NCBI GenBank assembly: GCA_019279435.1
Contig: JAAALK010000283.1
Location: forward strand, 2,294,001-2,358,000
Length of the DNA stretch: 64,000 nt
Direction: 5' to 3'
Origin: Zizania palustris
Taxonomy: Eukaryota; Streptophyta; Magnoliopsida; Poales; Poaceae
Below are positions 10,561 to 21,917 of the stretch, one piece after another. The position numbers were made by a program, and so were the translations under genes. How positions within the stretch are numbered: the stretch's first letter is position 1; every line of letters starts with the position of its first letter. The notes under the pieces were generated by a model. That model saw only the letters and a list, made by a program, of their open reading frames with translations. It was not told the DNA's origin and ran no database searches.

Positions 10561-11945
10561 TCAATCCTCGAATAGCTCAGGATGATGTGCCTTGAGTTCT
10601 TCCTCTTTTTCCCATGTAGCTTCCTCTACGGGATGATTGCTCCACTGAACCTTACAGAAGCGGATGACGCGACTTCTGGTGGTCCTTTCCTTGACTTCCA
10701 AGATCTTGATGGGCTTTTCCACATAGGTCAGATCCTCTTGAACATCCAACTGCTGTAGGTCCACTTGCTCTGTTGGGACTCGGAGGCACTTCTTGAGTTG
10801 GGACACATGAAACACGTCATGTACCTCGGCTAGTGAGGGTGGTAGTTCCAACTGATAAGCGACTTCGCCTTGGCGTGGAATAATGGGAAAAGGTCCAACA
10901 TATCGAGGGGCCAACTTTCCTCTCATGTTAAACCGTTGAGTACCATGGAGAGGTGTGATTCGAAGGTAGACGTGATCTCCTTCTTCAAAGGCTAAATCTC
11001 GACGATGATTGTCTGCATAGCTCTTCTATCGAGATTGGGTGGTCTTGAGTCAGTCTCTGATAACCCGTACCTTCTCTTCGGCTTCTCGAAGGATGTCTGT
11101 CCCAAATACTTGGGATTCACCAGTTTGATCCCAAAGTAGTGGCGTCCTACACTTCGTCCATATAGGGCTTCGAACGGGAACATCTGTAGACTGGCTTGAT
11201 AACTGTTGTTGTACAAAAACTCAGCGTACGGTAAACTCTTGTCCCATGTTGCTCCAAAATCCAAGACGCATACTCGTAGCGTATCCTCCAATATTTGATT
11301 CACCCTTTCCGTTTGTCCATCTGTCTGAGGGTGGTAAGCAGTGCTGAAATTTAGTCTAGTTCCCATCTCCTCCTGAAGGTTCTTCCAAAAACGAGAGGTA
11401 AACTGACTTCCTCTATCGGACACTATTTTCTTAGGTACTCCATGAAGACACACAATGCGGGCCATATACAACTCTGCGAGTTTAGGGCCACTGAAGGTTG
11501 TCTTGATGGCTATGAAGTGTGCTACTTTCATTAGCCGGTCGATGATTACCCAAATAGAATCATATCCAAGCTGGGTTTTTGGGAGTCCGGTGATGAAGTC
11601 CATTTCGATCTCTTCCCATTTCCATTCAAGCACTTTAAGTGGCTGTAATAGTCCTGCAGGTCTCTGATGTTCTGCCTTTACTCGTCTGCAGGTGTCACAT
11701 TCTGCGACGAACTGAGCAATCTCTTTCTTCATACTAACCCACCAATAGCGTTCCTTCAGGTCCTAGTACATCTTGGTGCTCCCGGGATGGATGGAGTACA
11801 GAGTATCATGGGCCTCCCTAGGATAAGGGTCTTTATTTCCGGTTTATCCAGCACACATATCCGGGTTCCAAACCATATGGTGCCATTCTCGTCCTCTGAA
11901 AATCCTGGGGCTTTACCTTGTCGCATGTTCTTCTTATGGCTGCTA
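10561..11945 (-). pseudogene. pol: Integrase with C-terminal chromodomain-like region (chromovirus)
   Basis: The frame shifts from the RT frame near 11930. The readable integrase part runs to 10992, with the zinc-site cysteines (CDTC), then D (EMDFITGLP), D (IVSDRGSQF) and E (TDGQTERVNQ) of the DDE core. A stop (TAG) sits in the zinc region just before the GG/YWW segment. Another frameshift near 11150, a TGA and a TAG precede the last part. Bases 10926-10561 encode an integrase C-terminal domain (KLAPRYVGPF) and a chromodomain-like end (VQWSNHPVEEATWE), which in chromoviruses steers insertion to heterochromatin. Multiple lesions make this inactive. Confidence 0.88.
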
Positions 11946-13965
11946 TATCTGGGTCTTCTAACTGAGCTTCACGGATCTGCTCGAATAGAACTGGTTGGGT
12001 CTCCAAGGTGGCCAGGTATGCTCCGGTGGTTAACCCGAGATTCAATTTTTCCATCTCCTTATATAATAGAGGTGCGTGATCCTGAATCGCGATGGCGGTG
12101 TAATATCCTTTACGACTCAATGCATCAGCTACCACATTTGCTTTTCCGAGGTGGTAGTGAATACCCAAGTCATAGTCCTTTATTAATTCCAACCATTGTC
12201 TTTGCCTCAGATTGAGGTCCGACTGTGTGAAGATGTACTTCAAACTCTTATGATCCGTAAAGATTTCACAGCGATTTCCGACCAAATAATGCCTCCATAT
12301 CTTAAGGGCGTGCACCATGGCGGCCAATTCCAAATCATGGGTCAGGTAGTTTAATTCATGGGGTCTCAACTGTCGAGAGGCATATGAAATAACCTTCCCA
12401 TCTTGCATAAGTACACATCCCAATCCTTGGCGAGATGCGTCGCAATAAACATGGAAGTCCTTCTGGATATCTGGTAGGGTCAGTATAGGTGTTGACACCA
12501 GCCGGGTCTTGAGGGTGCGAAAACTTTCCTCGCACTCGGGAGTCCATTCAAACTTCTCTCGCTTCTGCAATAACTTGGTCATAGGCTTGGCTATCTTGGA
12601 AAAATTCTTGATAAATCTCCGATAATATCTGGCCAAACCCAGAAAACTTCGTATCTCAGACACGTTTGTGGGTGGCAGCCAATCCGTAACTGCTTCTACG
12701 GTGGCAGGGTCCATAGCAATACCTTGTGCAGAAATGATGTGTCCAAGGAACGTTACTTCCGCCGTCCAAAATCTACACTTGCTGTACTTGGCGTATAATT
12801 GGTGTTCCCTTAGCTTTCCTAATGTAAACCGGATGTGAGTCTCGTGCTCCTTCTGATCCTTGGAATAGATGAGGATGTCATCTATAAAAACCACGATAAA
12901 CTTGTCCAAATACTCCATGAACATCTTATTCATCATATTCATAAAGAAAGCAGGGGCGTTGGTCAATCCAAAAGACATAACCGTGCACTCATATAATCCA
13001 TAATGAGAGGTAAATGCCGTCTTAGGTATATCCTCCTCTCGAATCCTCAGCTGATGATATCCGGACCACAGGTCGATCTTAGACAATACCGTAGCTCCTT
13101 TCAGCTGGTCAAAAAGATCATCGATCCCGGGTAACGGGTATTTATTCTTGATGGTCACCTCATTCAAGGCTCGATAGTCCACACACATACGCTTAGCCTT
13201 GTCTTCTTTCTTCTCAACGAAGATGACGGGGGCTCCCCACGGAGAAGTGCTAGGTCTGATATAGCCTTTCTTCTCAAGATCCTCCAACTGCTGCTTCATC
13301 TCAGCTAACTCATTGGCGGCCATCCGGTATGGTCGCTTGTAAATGGGGGTGGTTCCGGGTACTAAGTCAATCCAGAACTCGATGTCCCTCTTGGGTGGCA
13401 TCCCTGGTAAATCTTCTGGAAACACGTCCGGGTACTCGTAGACTACCGGTATCTCTTCCAAAGTAATTTGGTGGAGCCTAGGTCTTCCGAACTTCAGGCT
13501 TGGCATCTGAAATGTGACGGCATTCCCTTCTTCACTGGTCACAGTCACTTGTCTCCGGGCACATCTTATCACTCCTTGGTGTTTATTCAGCCAGTCCATT
13601 CCTAGAATGAGGTCCAAGCCTTGGCATTCTATTAGAATGGGGTCAGCCCAGAATATTGTGCCGTGGATATCTACCCATACCTTTGGACTATAGGATTGGG
13701 CTAGAGCTTGTTTCCCAGGGGTGACTATTAGCACGGCTCTCGGTAGTTCACTTATATTTAGGTTGTTATTTTCCACAAAGGCAGTTGATATGAAGGAGTG
13801 CATAGCTCCAGTGTCAAATAAAACCACTGCAAGTGCTGAATGTACCAAGAACTTACCCATCACGATCTCGGGTGCGGCTTGGGCTTCTTCGGCGGTGACG
13901 TGGTTGACTCGGGCGCGGATGGCGGGGTTCGTTGCGACTCCTTGTGCATGCTTGGGGTGGGGGCA
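11946..13965 (-). pseudogene. pol: Protease, reverse transcriptase and RNase H (chromovirus)
   Basis: It continues the gag frame on the minus strand. Protease has the active site FDTGAMHSF (about 13815). RT follows with the catalytic segments KIDLWSGYHQLR and VFIDDILIYS. RNase H follows with YCDASRQGLG, FTDHKSLKY and VADALSRK. About 640 codons are free of stops. The frame is lost near 11930, before integrase. The protease is closely similar to the fragment at 23640-24076. Confidence 0.9.
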
Positions 13966-15033
13966 CTAGTGGGAGTAATGTCCCTCCTGGCGGCAGTTGA
14001 AGCATACCACGGGCTTGCCGTGCTTGTCGCACAGAATCTCCGCCTTCTTGGCCGGGGCGGGCGGGGCAGCTGGTGCGGCGGGAGCAGGGCGGGATTGTCC
14101 AGCTCCGGCGTTGGAGGCGGGTGGTGCCGGACGATACACCGGGCGGGGGTGGTATTGTGGCACTGGTGGAGGAGGGGTGAAACGAGGCCTCTGGGCCATG
14201 CCCTGGTTCTGCCTGAAAGAAATCATCCTCTTCTTCTTCAGGTCGACCTTATTCTGCTGGGTCTCCTGAATGATAGTTTTATTCACCAACTTTTGAAAGT
14301 TGGCGTAATCCCCGGAGATGAGTTGAAGGGACAACTCATCCTTCAGTCCCCGGAGGAACTTGGACTGTCTGGCCGTGTCGGTACGGACCTCCTCAGGTGC
14401 GTACCGGGCCAACCGGTTAAACTCGTGCAGGTATTCAGTGACGGTCCTGCTCCCTTGCTGCAGGTCCCGAAACTCCTACTGCTTCTGAGCAATAATGCCG
14501 TCGGGGACATGGGATGCTCGGAAGGCAGCCGATAACTCCGCCCAAGTATGGACGTGTCCCTCGGGCAAGGTCTCGCGCAGGTTGTCCCACCATTCTGCGG
14601 TGGGACCCTGGAGCTGGTGGGCGGCGAAAGCCACCCTCTAATGCTCAGTGCAGGTCAGCAGGTCTAGCTTCTTCCCGATGGTTCTCAACTAATTCCCAGC
14701 CTCCATGGGGTTGGTGGTGCTCGAGAAGGTGGGTGGGAGGACTCGGAGGAACTTTGAGAGCTGAGAGGCGGGAGCAGGAGCTGGAGTGGCGGGGCGGGGC
14801 AGCTCGGGCTGTTGGTAGAGGTAGAAGAACTGAGCCTACTGCTCTTGCATCTGCTGCTGCTGCTGCATCTGGTTTAGCAGTGCAGCGACCAACTGGTTCT
14901 GGTTGGCCATCATCTCGGCCAGAGTGGGGTGGTTGGCGACCGGGGCTTGCCTTTGCCCGGTTGCTCCCCATTGTGGCAGATTGCCGTTGTCCCCTCCGTT
15001 TTGGGGAGCGTCGGAACCTTGATTGTTAGTCAT
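13966..15033 (-). pseudogene. gag: Gag with zinc knuckle (chromovirus), five in-frame TAG codons
   Basis: A single minus-strand frame from the ATG at 15033 into pol. The N-terminus is Asn/Gln-rich, then comes the retrotransposon gag domain (EWWDNLRE region near 14590), then a Pro/Ala-rich linker and a CCHC knuckle starting CFNCRQEGHYSH. Premature TAG codons are at 14836-14838, 14689-14691, 14638-14640, 14476-14478 and 13966-13968, and no other stop type is present. Gag would form the particle shell and bind RNA through the knuckle. The gag and pol parts share one frame, as in chromoviruses with a single polyprotein. Confidence 0.85.
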
Positions 15034-15217
15034 CCTGAAGTTTCCAAAATAACACTTTCTTAGGGGGAAAATGATACTAAGCTTTATTTCAAAATGTCGT
15101 TCTTGCGATTACATTTATTGTCTTTTATTTTAATCTTCACTCATGCCTTATATTCGACATGAGTGGCAATACAATTCAAAACAATTGAAAGAAAACAATC
15201 AATCGTAAATACTATGT

Positions 15218-16030
15218 CTATGGCAGCTCAGGGGTCGGCTCAATCACGGGCTCGATGGAGACGGTCGGGGAAGTAGAGCTGGAAGGTCCGGCGGGAGGTG
15301 CGCTGCGGGAGATCCTCTTGGGCTTCACGGTGGGGATCCAAAGCGATTTCCGCTTGCGAGGTGGAAGGGGTGCGATCTCCTCAATATCCTTCTTCAGTTC
15401 CTTGAGCTGGTGACGGAGCTGGGTGTTGACTATGGCGCCTTGGCGTAGAAGCTCGTTCTGACGCCTCAACTCCTCTACCTCGACGGTCAACTGGGGGTTC
15501 TACTGGACTTGTCGACGAAGCTCAGCATTCTCGCGGTTCAGGTTCTCCGAGGTGTGGCGGTAGAAGTCGATGGTGTCATGCTGGCTGTCTGCGTCGAGAA
15601 CGGCTTCTGTGTGGAGGTTGTCCATGGCCTCCAAAAGTCTCATGGTGCGGGCGATGGCGGAGTTGCTCTCTGTGAGGGGGCTGATGTAGATGCTGCGATG
15701 ACTCCCGGGCGTGCGCATGGGCATGAAGCGGTAGACGGTGTCGCGGAGGTGGCAGTCGTAGACCAGTCGAAGCTCGGCGAGGGCCTGAAGTGTGGCGCGC
15801 TGGCTGGCCACCATGAACGAGGGTCCTCCAACTCCATGGGTGTAGAAAGGTGGCTGCGTGGACGATGAGCGGATAACAACCGTGACCTCGCAGTAGCTCT
15901 CGCTCGCATCGGGAAAGATCCCGTGGAACGTGGGCTCATGGGGAAACCCCAAGAAGTCGACGAGCACGCGAAGCTCGCGGATGAATCCAGCCTCTTCACG
16001 GAGAGTCCCGCTCATGGTATGAACCAGCAT
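15218..16030 (-). pseudogene. ORF0 upstream of gag (unknown function)
   Basis: A minus-strand frame of about 270 codons, interrupted once by TAG at 15500-15502. It lies between the primer binding site and gag. The first 150 residues look folded, with mixed hydrophobic and charged residues. The middle, around the stop, is rich in Glu, Leu, Arg and Gln (VEVEELRRQNELLRQG) and probably forms a coiled coil. The end is basic and Ser/Pro-rich. I do not recognise a domain. An extra frame at this position was described for rice RIRE3/RIRE8-type chromoviruses, so it is likely part of the element and not a captured gene. Confidence 0.65.
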
Positions 16031-16153
16031 CTACAAAAGAGAGAAATTTTTTGTAAAAACCTCGGAAGATGAGAGGATAAGCAGTTTTGATAAGAAGATA
16101 TGATTAATATGAATCATAGGGTCAGGTCTGTTTGGCTTCCTACAGTCAAGTAA

Positions 16154-16165
16154 GCTCTAATACCA
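16154..16165 (-). promoter_or_regulatory. Primer binding site of the chromovirus (initiator tRNA-Met type)
   Basis: Minus-strand TGGTATTAGAGC begins three bases inside the 5' LTR end. It matches the usual TGGTATCAGAGC with one change. Confidence 0.85.
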
Positions 16166-16168
16166 TCT

Positions 16169-19100
16169 TGTCACGCCCCGATTTAATAAATCAGGACCTT
16201 TATTGAAATTCCATAGAAAATCAATAAACCAAGACGTTCATCATGCGACCACGTACAAATACGAAGAATCATTCATGGTTCGTAGACCGTATTAATACAA
16301 AAGTGATTAAAGCTGAAGAGAAACTATTAAAACAAAGGGTCCTAGATGAACGCCTCCTTCCAGTCTCGCCTTGACAGGGTCGCTACTCCAGACCTTCATC
16401 CTCCTCGTAGTAGACGAGCTCTGGTGGTGTAAGTCAACGGGGGTGAGTACAAACGTACTCAGCAAGCCACCGAATGCAAATATAATGCAAGATAATAACA
16501 AGGGAGATAGTGGCTAATTTTTGTGGAAGAGCATAATTTTGTAAAGCAATTAATTGTGAGCAATTTATTAGTACTGAAACATAAACATGTGTATGCATCA
16601 TCATCTTCTAACTCGAGGGGTACAGTCAGCCCCACCTTGCTCAACAGTTCTTACATGCCATGAATAACTCAACCATTCAAACAATAGTAGACTAACTGCG
16701 AGTAGTTACACAACCCACCCTTGACCATGGGCTCAGCTTTTCGAAAATATTAAATACTTTGATCAGCCACTGTACCCACAAGGCACGCACTCATCACTTA
16801 CACCAAATTGTAACGAGATGACCCATACCATGGAACTCGTGCCAAAACCTTCCATATGGTCCTCCTCGACCCGACAGCACCCTCTTATGGGTTTCGTATC
16901 GTGTCTCGACGCGTCGAGCCTCACCATACCCCCCTTGAGCCACGTTGGTACAAGTCACCCGCAGGTTGCCCCTTTCCCCCTCCACTATGGTGCATCGAGT
17001 CGGATTGTTCCATACTTTCAGTTAGGACTTACCCATTAGACTTATGGTTGGTACGGAAGTGCTTTGCAACAGATCCCGCAGACCGGTCCTTATAGTGCCC
17101 CGGGTGCAACCAACCAATTCCCGAGCTTGCACCCGGAACCCACCATACTTATAACATGGCCAACTCCAACAGAGTCCAGAGACGAGAATAACGGGGAAAT
17201 TCATATAACAGATTCCAACTATCTACGACTCATTCTCTTTATCCTATAGAATTTGTGCCTATACATTGGGCACTAGCTAATATTTTTATAGTAGAGTGAC
17301 GAGGAGTTAAGGCTCAATAAGCATGGCTTGAGTTTGCACACAAGGACGGGGATCTAATAAATATAATGTAGGGCTTGTTATTTGACTAATGCAATAATAT
17401 CCTATGAGTTATAGCAGTAGTTATGAAAACTGGGCTCAATGATGATCAACTATTTCCATAGGAGGGTTCGATGACTTGCCTTGATCAGCAAATGGTGAAG
17501 GTGGAACCTCGGAATAGAACTCCGGCTCCTCGACGAACTCGTAGTCTTCTCGATACGGAAAAATAAACAATACATTCAATAAACAGATAAAAATCCACCA
17601 AATAATAAAAATACATCTTTATGGGTTTTATTATGTGAAATAAGGTTTTAATATTCTGAAGTTTGGTGAAAAACAGTAAAACTTATATTTTAAGGTTTTT
17701 CCTAATTTATTTTCTGAATTAATAATTTTAACCCTAAGGGGTTTTTATTCATTTAATCCATAAGATTATTTTGTGCTAAAGTAACATACTGTTTTTATGG
17801 CATTAATGTGTAGAGAATAAAATGCTGAATTTAATAAAATTTGAATGGTGAAATTTGGAGTTAAAATGAGCAAGTTATGAATTTTCAAAGTTTAAACAAT
17901 TTTCTGGAATTTTATTTAAACTGAAAAAAGCTCTGGTCCACGGTGAGCCAGGCCCACAGTGGACTGGTCCACTGTGCACGTGGACGGGATCGCCCTGAGC
18001 CGTTGGATCTGGATTCGGCGATGAGGCACGAGGCGGAAGGCTTAAGTGACAATAGACGGCCAGGATTAGATCTCGCGAACCGGTACGACGTGGATGCACC
18101 AGATCGAGTCAATCTTTTAAATAACGATCAATGGCCCAGTTGCCTTGATACCGGTTTGACCGGATGGACGCCTTGGATTAAACTTTGGTGGGTTATAATC
18201 CTAGCCGTTCATCACAGATCGAATGGCCGTGAGTGCGTCCGGCACGGCACGTGCGTAAGGGGCCTGTACCCCCTTCGTTCTCGGCTCCGGCGGCGCAACG
18301 GCGAGGAATTCCGGTGCCGACGAGGGCTCCCTGGCCAAGCTAAGGCCTAAAATGGAAAGTGGGGATCAAGTGGAGTATGGTCGTACCGACGGTGGTGGTG
18401 GCAGTGAGCTGATAGCGGCCGGCATCGAAGAGGGGTGATGAAGCTTCTTGGGTTCGTCGGCGGCGAGGCGATCCGGCGGTCCTTTCGACCAACGGAGGCG
18501 TGGCCGAGGACGGGCGGATCTCTGCGGTCATGTAGATGGCGATGGCAAGGGCAGCAGTGGCTGGAGGCGGAACAGAGCTAAAGGCCGAAAAACCCTGCGG
18601 CAGTGCTCTGGAAAGTGATGGCTTGCGCTAAGGAGGTGTGGGCAGAGGGCGGCGACCGGAGTGGTATATATAGGGGGTCGCCGGTGTGGTTATGGCAAGG
18701 TAATCGGAGGAAACCCGAGAGGTTCCTTTCCATCTCTGGCAAGGTTTCCAAACCTACGGATCTACTGCCATAATCATGAATCCGCGTGGGCTATGGATGG
18801 AATGGAGTCGCCGGTGTTCGGGGGAACTGAATCTTGGATCGGATCGGTGAAAACGGGCGGCTGGCGGCGGGATTTGGCAAGGGGGTTGCCGGTATGGAAG
18901 GGGGGATCCCCTTCCAACGAAGACGAAGCTTCTGACAGGTGGCCCCACCTGTCAGCGGACGAAACAGAAAAGGAAGGAGCCGACAAGCGGGCCCAGTCGG
19001 TCAGCGGCGAGGGGCGTGCGGGTGAGACTGACGGGTGGGCCAGGCGGAGCGCGGGCGCGGGGAGGAGAGTGGGGGAGCGCGCCGACAGGAGGGTCCTGCT

Positions 19101-19439
19101 TGTCAGAGGCATACGACTGGATTGGGCCGGGCTTGGGGCACTTTGGAGGTTGGCGGCCCGTTTAGGATTTAAATGGTTTTCTGATTTAAAATAAATCCAG
19201 TAATTCGTTTATTTGATTAAGGGGTGTATCACTGTTGATAAAAATTTGTAAAAATTCCTGAAATTGTGTTTTGGCCTCAAGTTTATCTCATAAAATTTTC
19301 AAGTCCATATTTTGAATATTCCTCCCTGTTTGGCTTTAATAGGGCTCTTTTAGGCTGTTTCTTTAATAATAAAATTCAGAAATTCCTTTAATAATATTTT
19401 TCTTTTATTTTATTTCTTTTTAACTCTTGGGGTGTTACA
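16169..19439 (-). repeat. 5' LTR of the chromovirus
   Basis: 3271 bp with the same ends as the 3' LTR. It contains about 1.16 kb (16936-18099) that is absent from the 3' LTR. TATATATA is at 18665-18672. A perfect 11-nt-arm hairpin (CTGACAGGTGG) is at 18932-18955. No gene; GC-rich frames here are not coding. Confidence 0.92.
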
Positions 19440-21476
19440 GCTGGCCACTGAAGCTCACTGAGGGGGCATCCTCATCAACATCCTGCAAAAGAAAGTCCCG
19501 GTCAAATGAGAAAATAGAAGCAGCAAAAGGAAAAAGAGAATACCGAAATACTTATGTCAGGATCTGCTTCGCGCGCTAGTCAGATAAATCCATTTCCAGT
19601 AGACCAATGAGGATCAATTGAAGATGTGAAGCTTCAACTCGCCCCACCACTCGCGGAAGGTAGACAATGTCGCTCGACAAGTCATCCAGGTGGCAACTCT
19701 TCTGGAGGGTATCCCTTCGGTCATATGGGAGAGGCGATCCCATTCGATAGCGCTCATGACCATCCCATGGGCTTAAATCCATCCGATGAAGAAGAGGTGA
19801 GGAGGAAGCTGGCCGAAGCCCAACTACCTTGAGAACACTGACAGGTGATAAAACTCGTAAGAACATCACCGGGAACGGTTATCGGTAAAATTGACTGGGA
19901 GCAAGAAAGGAAAGGTGGCCGCGGAGAAGATATGAAAGGATTCTTTGTCCTAGGATACGTTGGGAAAAACCAATCAGTCAGGAAGCGCGTACTCCGAGTG
20001 GAAGCCAAAAGGAAACCAGACGGTCTGATTAGAGAACCCAAGATAGAAGCCTTTGAAGGATGCGACCAAAGCCACAGTGGAGATAGGAACGAGAGGATGA
20101 TTCGAGGCCGCTATTCGCCCAAGGAATGACACCAGCAAAAAGTAGGAGCGTCCAACTCAGGAAAGTTGGTGGGAAAGAGTGACTAGGAAAAAGGGTACCC
20201 TCCAGTGTCATCAACAGTATAAGCACTTAGCCGAAGATGAAGAAACCACCAGGGACATTGACGTCGGCCGATGAAGTTGCTAGCCGATAAGTCAACCGAC
20301 ACTAGGTGGAGGAGATGGTAGGTGGCCCCAAGAAGATAACAACCCAGGGGGATCCGCACATGTGCGGCAAGCCATTCGGCCAAGTATTAGAACTGAAGGG
20401 TTGGGGCCGGGGCCGACACATAGAAGACAAATTACTTTGGCTAGAGGGTGAGGAAAGCAATGTGTTCACGAGGGCCTACCGGGCCAACGTTTTTGTTGTG
20501 CCGACTGATGTATCAACCCCATTTATCGGCCGAGTTGGTACAATGATCGTGTGATGGCTAGAAACGAAGAGAGAAGGGGTGGACCAGTGAACCGATATCG
20601 AAACAAGTTAGGAAGCAGTAGATGTCAAGCAAGGTGGGGCTCATCGGTCCATGTCCAAAGAGAAAAGCATTGAGAACGTCAGACCAGAAGTAACATGATC
20701 CCACCAACATCGGTTCATTCTACAATAGTGCGACAATGGATAGACCAATGCAGTGACCGACATCAATCTCGTCCCAGAAAGCACGGTAAGTGGCCAATAC
20801 CTTGAGGTACCAGTCACGCCAGCCGAGAATGGAGGAAGGAAAAGGCGCGAAACCAAGGTCCCAATCGGAGGGACGCATGGTAGAACATTTAGAAGGGATT
20901 TTGCATGTCTCAGCGTTTATAAGATCAACAGGATTAGGGTTACCTAGGCGACCCAAAAGGAAACTATACGGCTGGGTGACTATCGGGATAAAGACATGGT
21001 TCCGAAGTGCCTACATGTGAGAAAATGGTTCAGAAAAAGGATGAAAAACATGAAGAGAAAGGGGAGAGGGAAAGGGCCAAACAAATAAGGGAGCAAATAC
21101 TTACCAAGGGGATCCTCTCTAAATAAGCCATCTCAATGCTTTTTCAGTATGGTATGACAAAGAAGGTGGTAAGACGGTGATGATTAGAGAGAACTAGAAG
21201 CCGATGACAATGGGTCGAGAGCCGGAGCAGTAATGAGTAGAAAGCGTGAAAAGAAAACACGGAGGAGGCTGGATATTTATTGACTAGGGTGATTCTTTGG
21301 CTACTGCATCGGACCAATCGTGGGAAAAGAAGGCGTATAGTTTTTCCGGCTAATGGTAATAAATGTGAGATGACCGTGTGAAAATACTTAGCAGCGTAAG
21401 GTAATTATGACTGATTGTTTCTAAGCGTCAAGTGCCTCTTAAACACCGCAAAACTAGGGGGGCATGTATTGACACC
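19440..21476 (-). pseudogene. Decayed antisense plant-mobile-domain-like gene in an older Tat remnant
   Basis: This is the right-hand continuation of 7819-8380. On the minus strand near 19480, CTTTCTTTTGCAG followed by GATGTTGATGAGG looks like a splice acceptor and exon start. Between about 20956 and 20250 broken frames read GWRDWYLKVL, FLFGHGPMSPTLLD and YLAEWLAAHVRIPLG, which resemble the plant mobile domain (PF10536-type, from memory) found in transposon-derived plant proteins. Several stops and frame changes are present. At 21457-21476 the + strand polypurine tract AACTAGGGGGGCATG precedes an LTR, so the host element runs on the + strand and this gene is antisense to it, the same layout as in Tat-A but with a different protein. 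Confidence 0.55.
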
Positions 21477-21917
21477 AAGATTTGCTAAAGCCCAAGGCCC
21501 ACTAAGGAAGGTGTATGATCAACAAGAAGTCAAAGAGGATCCGATCAAGGAAAGTTAGAGGAGTCCATCCGCAACAGCTGCATGATCAGATAGGGGAGCC
21601 GATGGAGATAAGAACAAAAGATATTACAGATTCATCCAGAATCGGCTAGATAAGTTACTTGGACAACAAGTCTAAGAACTATAAATATGTATCCCTTAGG
21701 TTAGATTAAACAACTCTCGTTCAACCAACCAATCGGCTAATCGCCACCCTTGAGCCCCAAGGTTATTCGGCGGGACTCGGGCGCTTAGAGCTGGGCTGCA
21801 TCGTTTCGATCTCCGACGAAGAGGTGAGTCCCGCCACCACGGACGTCCATACCAACTAGGTTATTATCCTCATGGCTGCATCAGTTCAATTCAATCTCAT
21901 GAGGAGAACTGTGAAAC
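21477..21917 (+). repeat. LTR fragment of the older Tat element
   Basis: It begins TATTGACACC directly after a polypurine tract (AGGGGGGCATG). The same PPT-plus-LTR junction type is seen at 33263, where the LTR starts TGTTGA, so TA is probably a mutated TG. No matching end (CAACA) or primer site is found; it appears cut off at about 21917 by the next element. Confidence 0.45.

Larger units (their letters stand above)
8381..19439 (-). mobile_element. Complete chromovirus (Ty3/gypsy, Tekay/Del-like), minus strand
   Basis: Both LTRs are present. The flanking 5-bp duplication GCTGG (8376-8380 and 19440-19444) is perfect. On the minus strand the order is 5' LTR, primer binding site for initiator tRNA-Met, an extra reading frame (ORF0), gag with zinc knuckle, protease, RT, RNase H, integrase, C-terminal chromodomain-like region, polypurine tract, 3' LTR. 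An ORF0 before gag is known from rice RIRE3/RIRE8-type elements (from memory). All coding parts are broken, so it is not autonomous. Confidence 0.92.
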
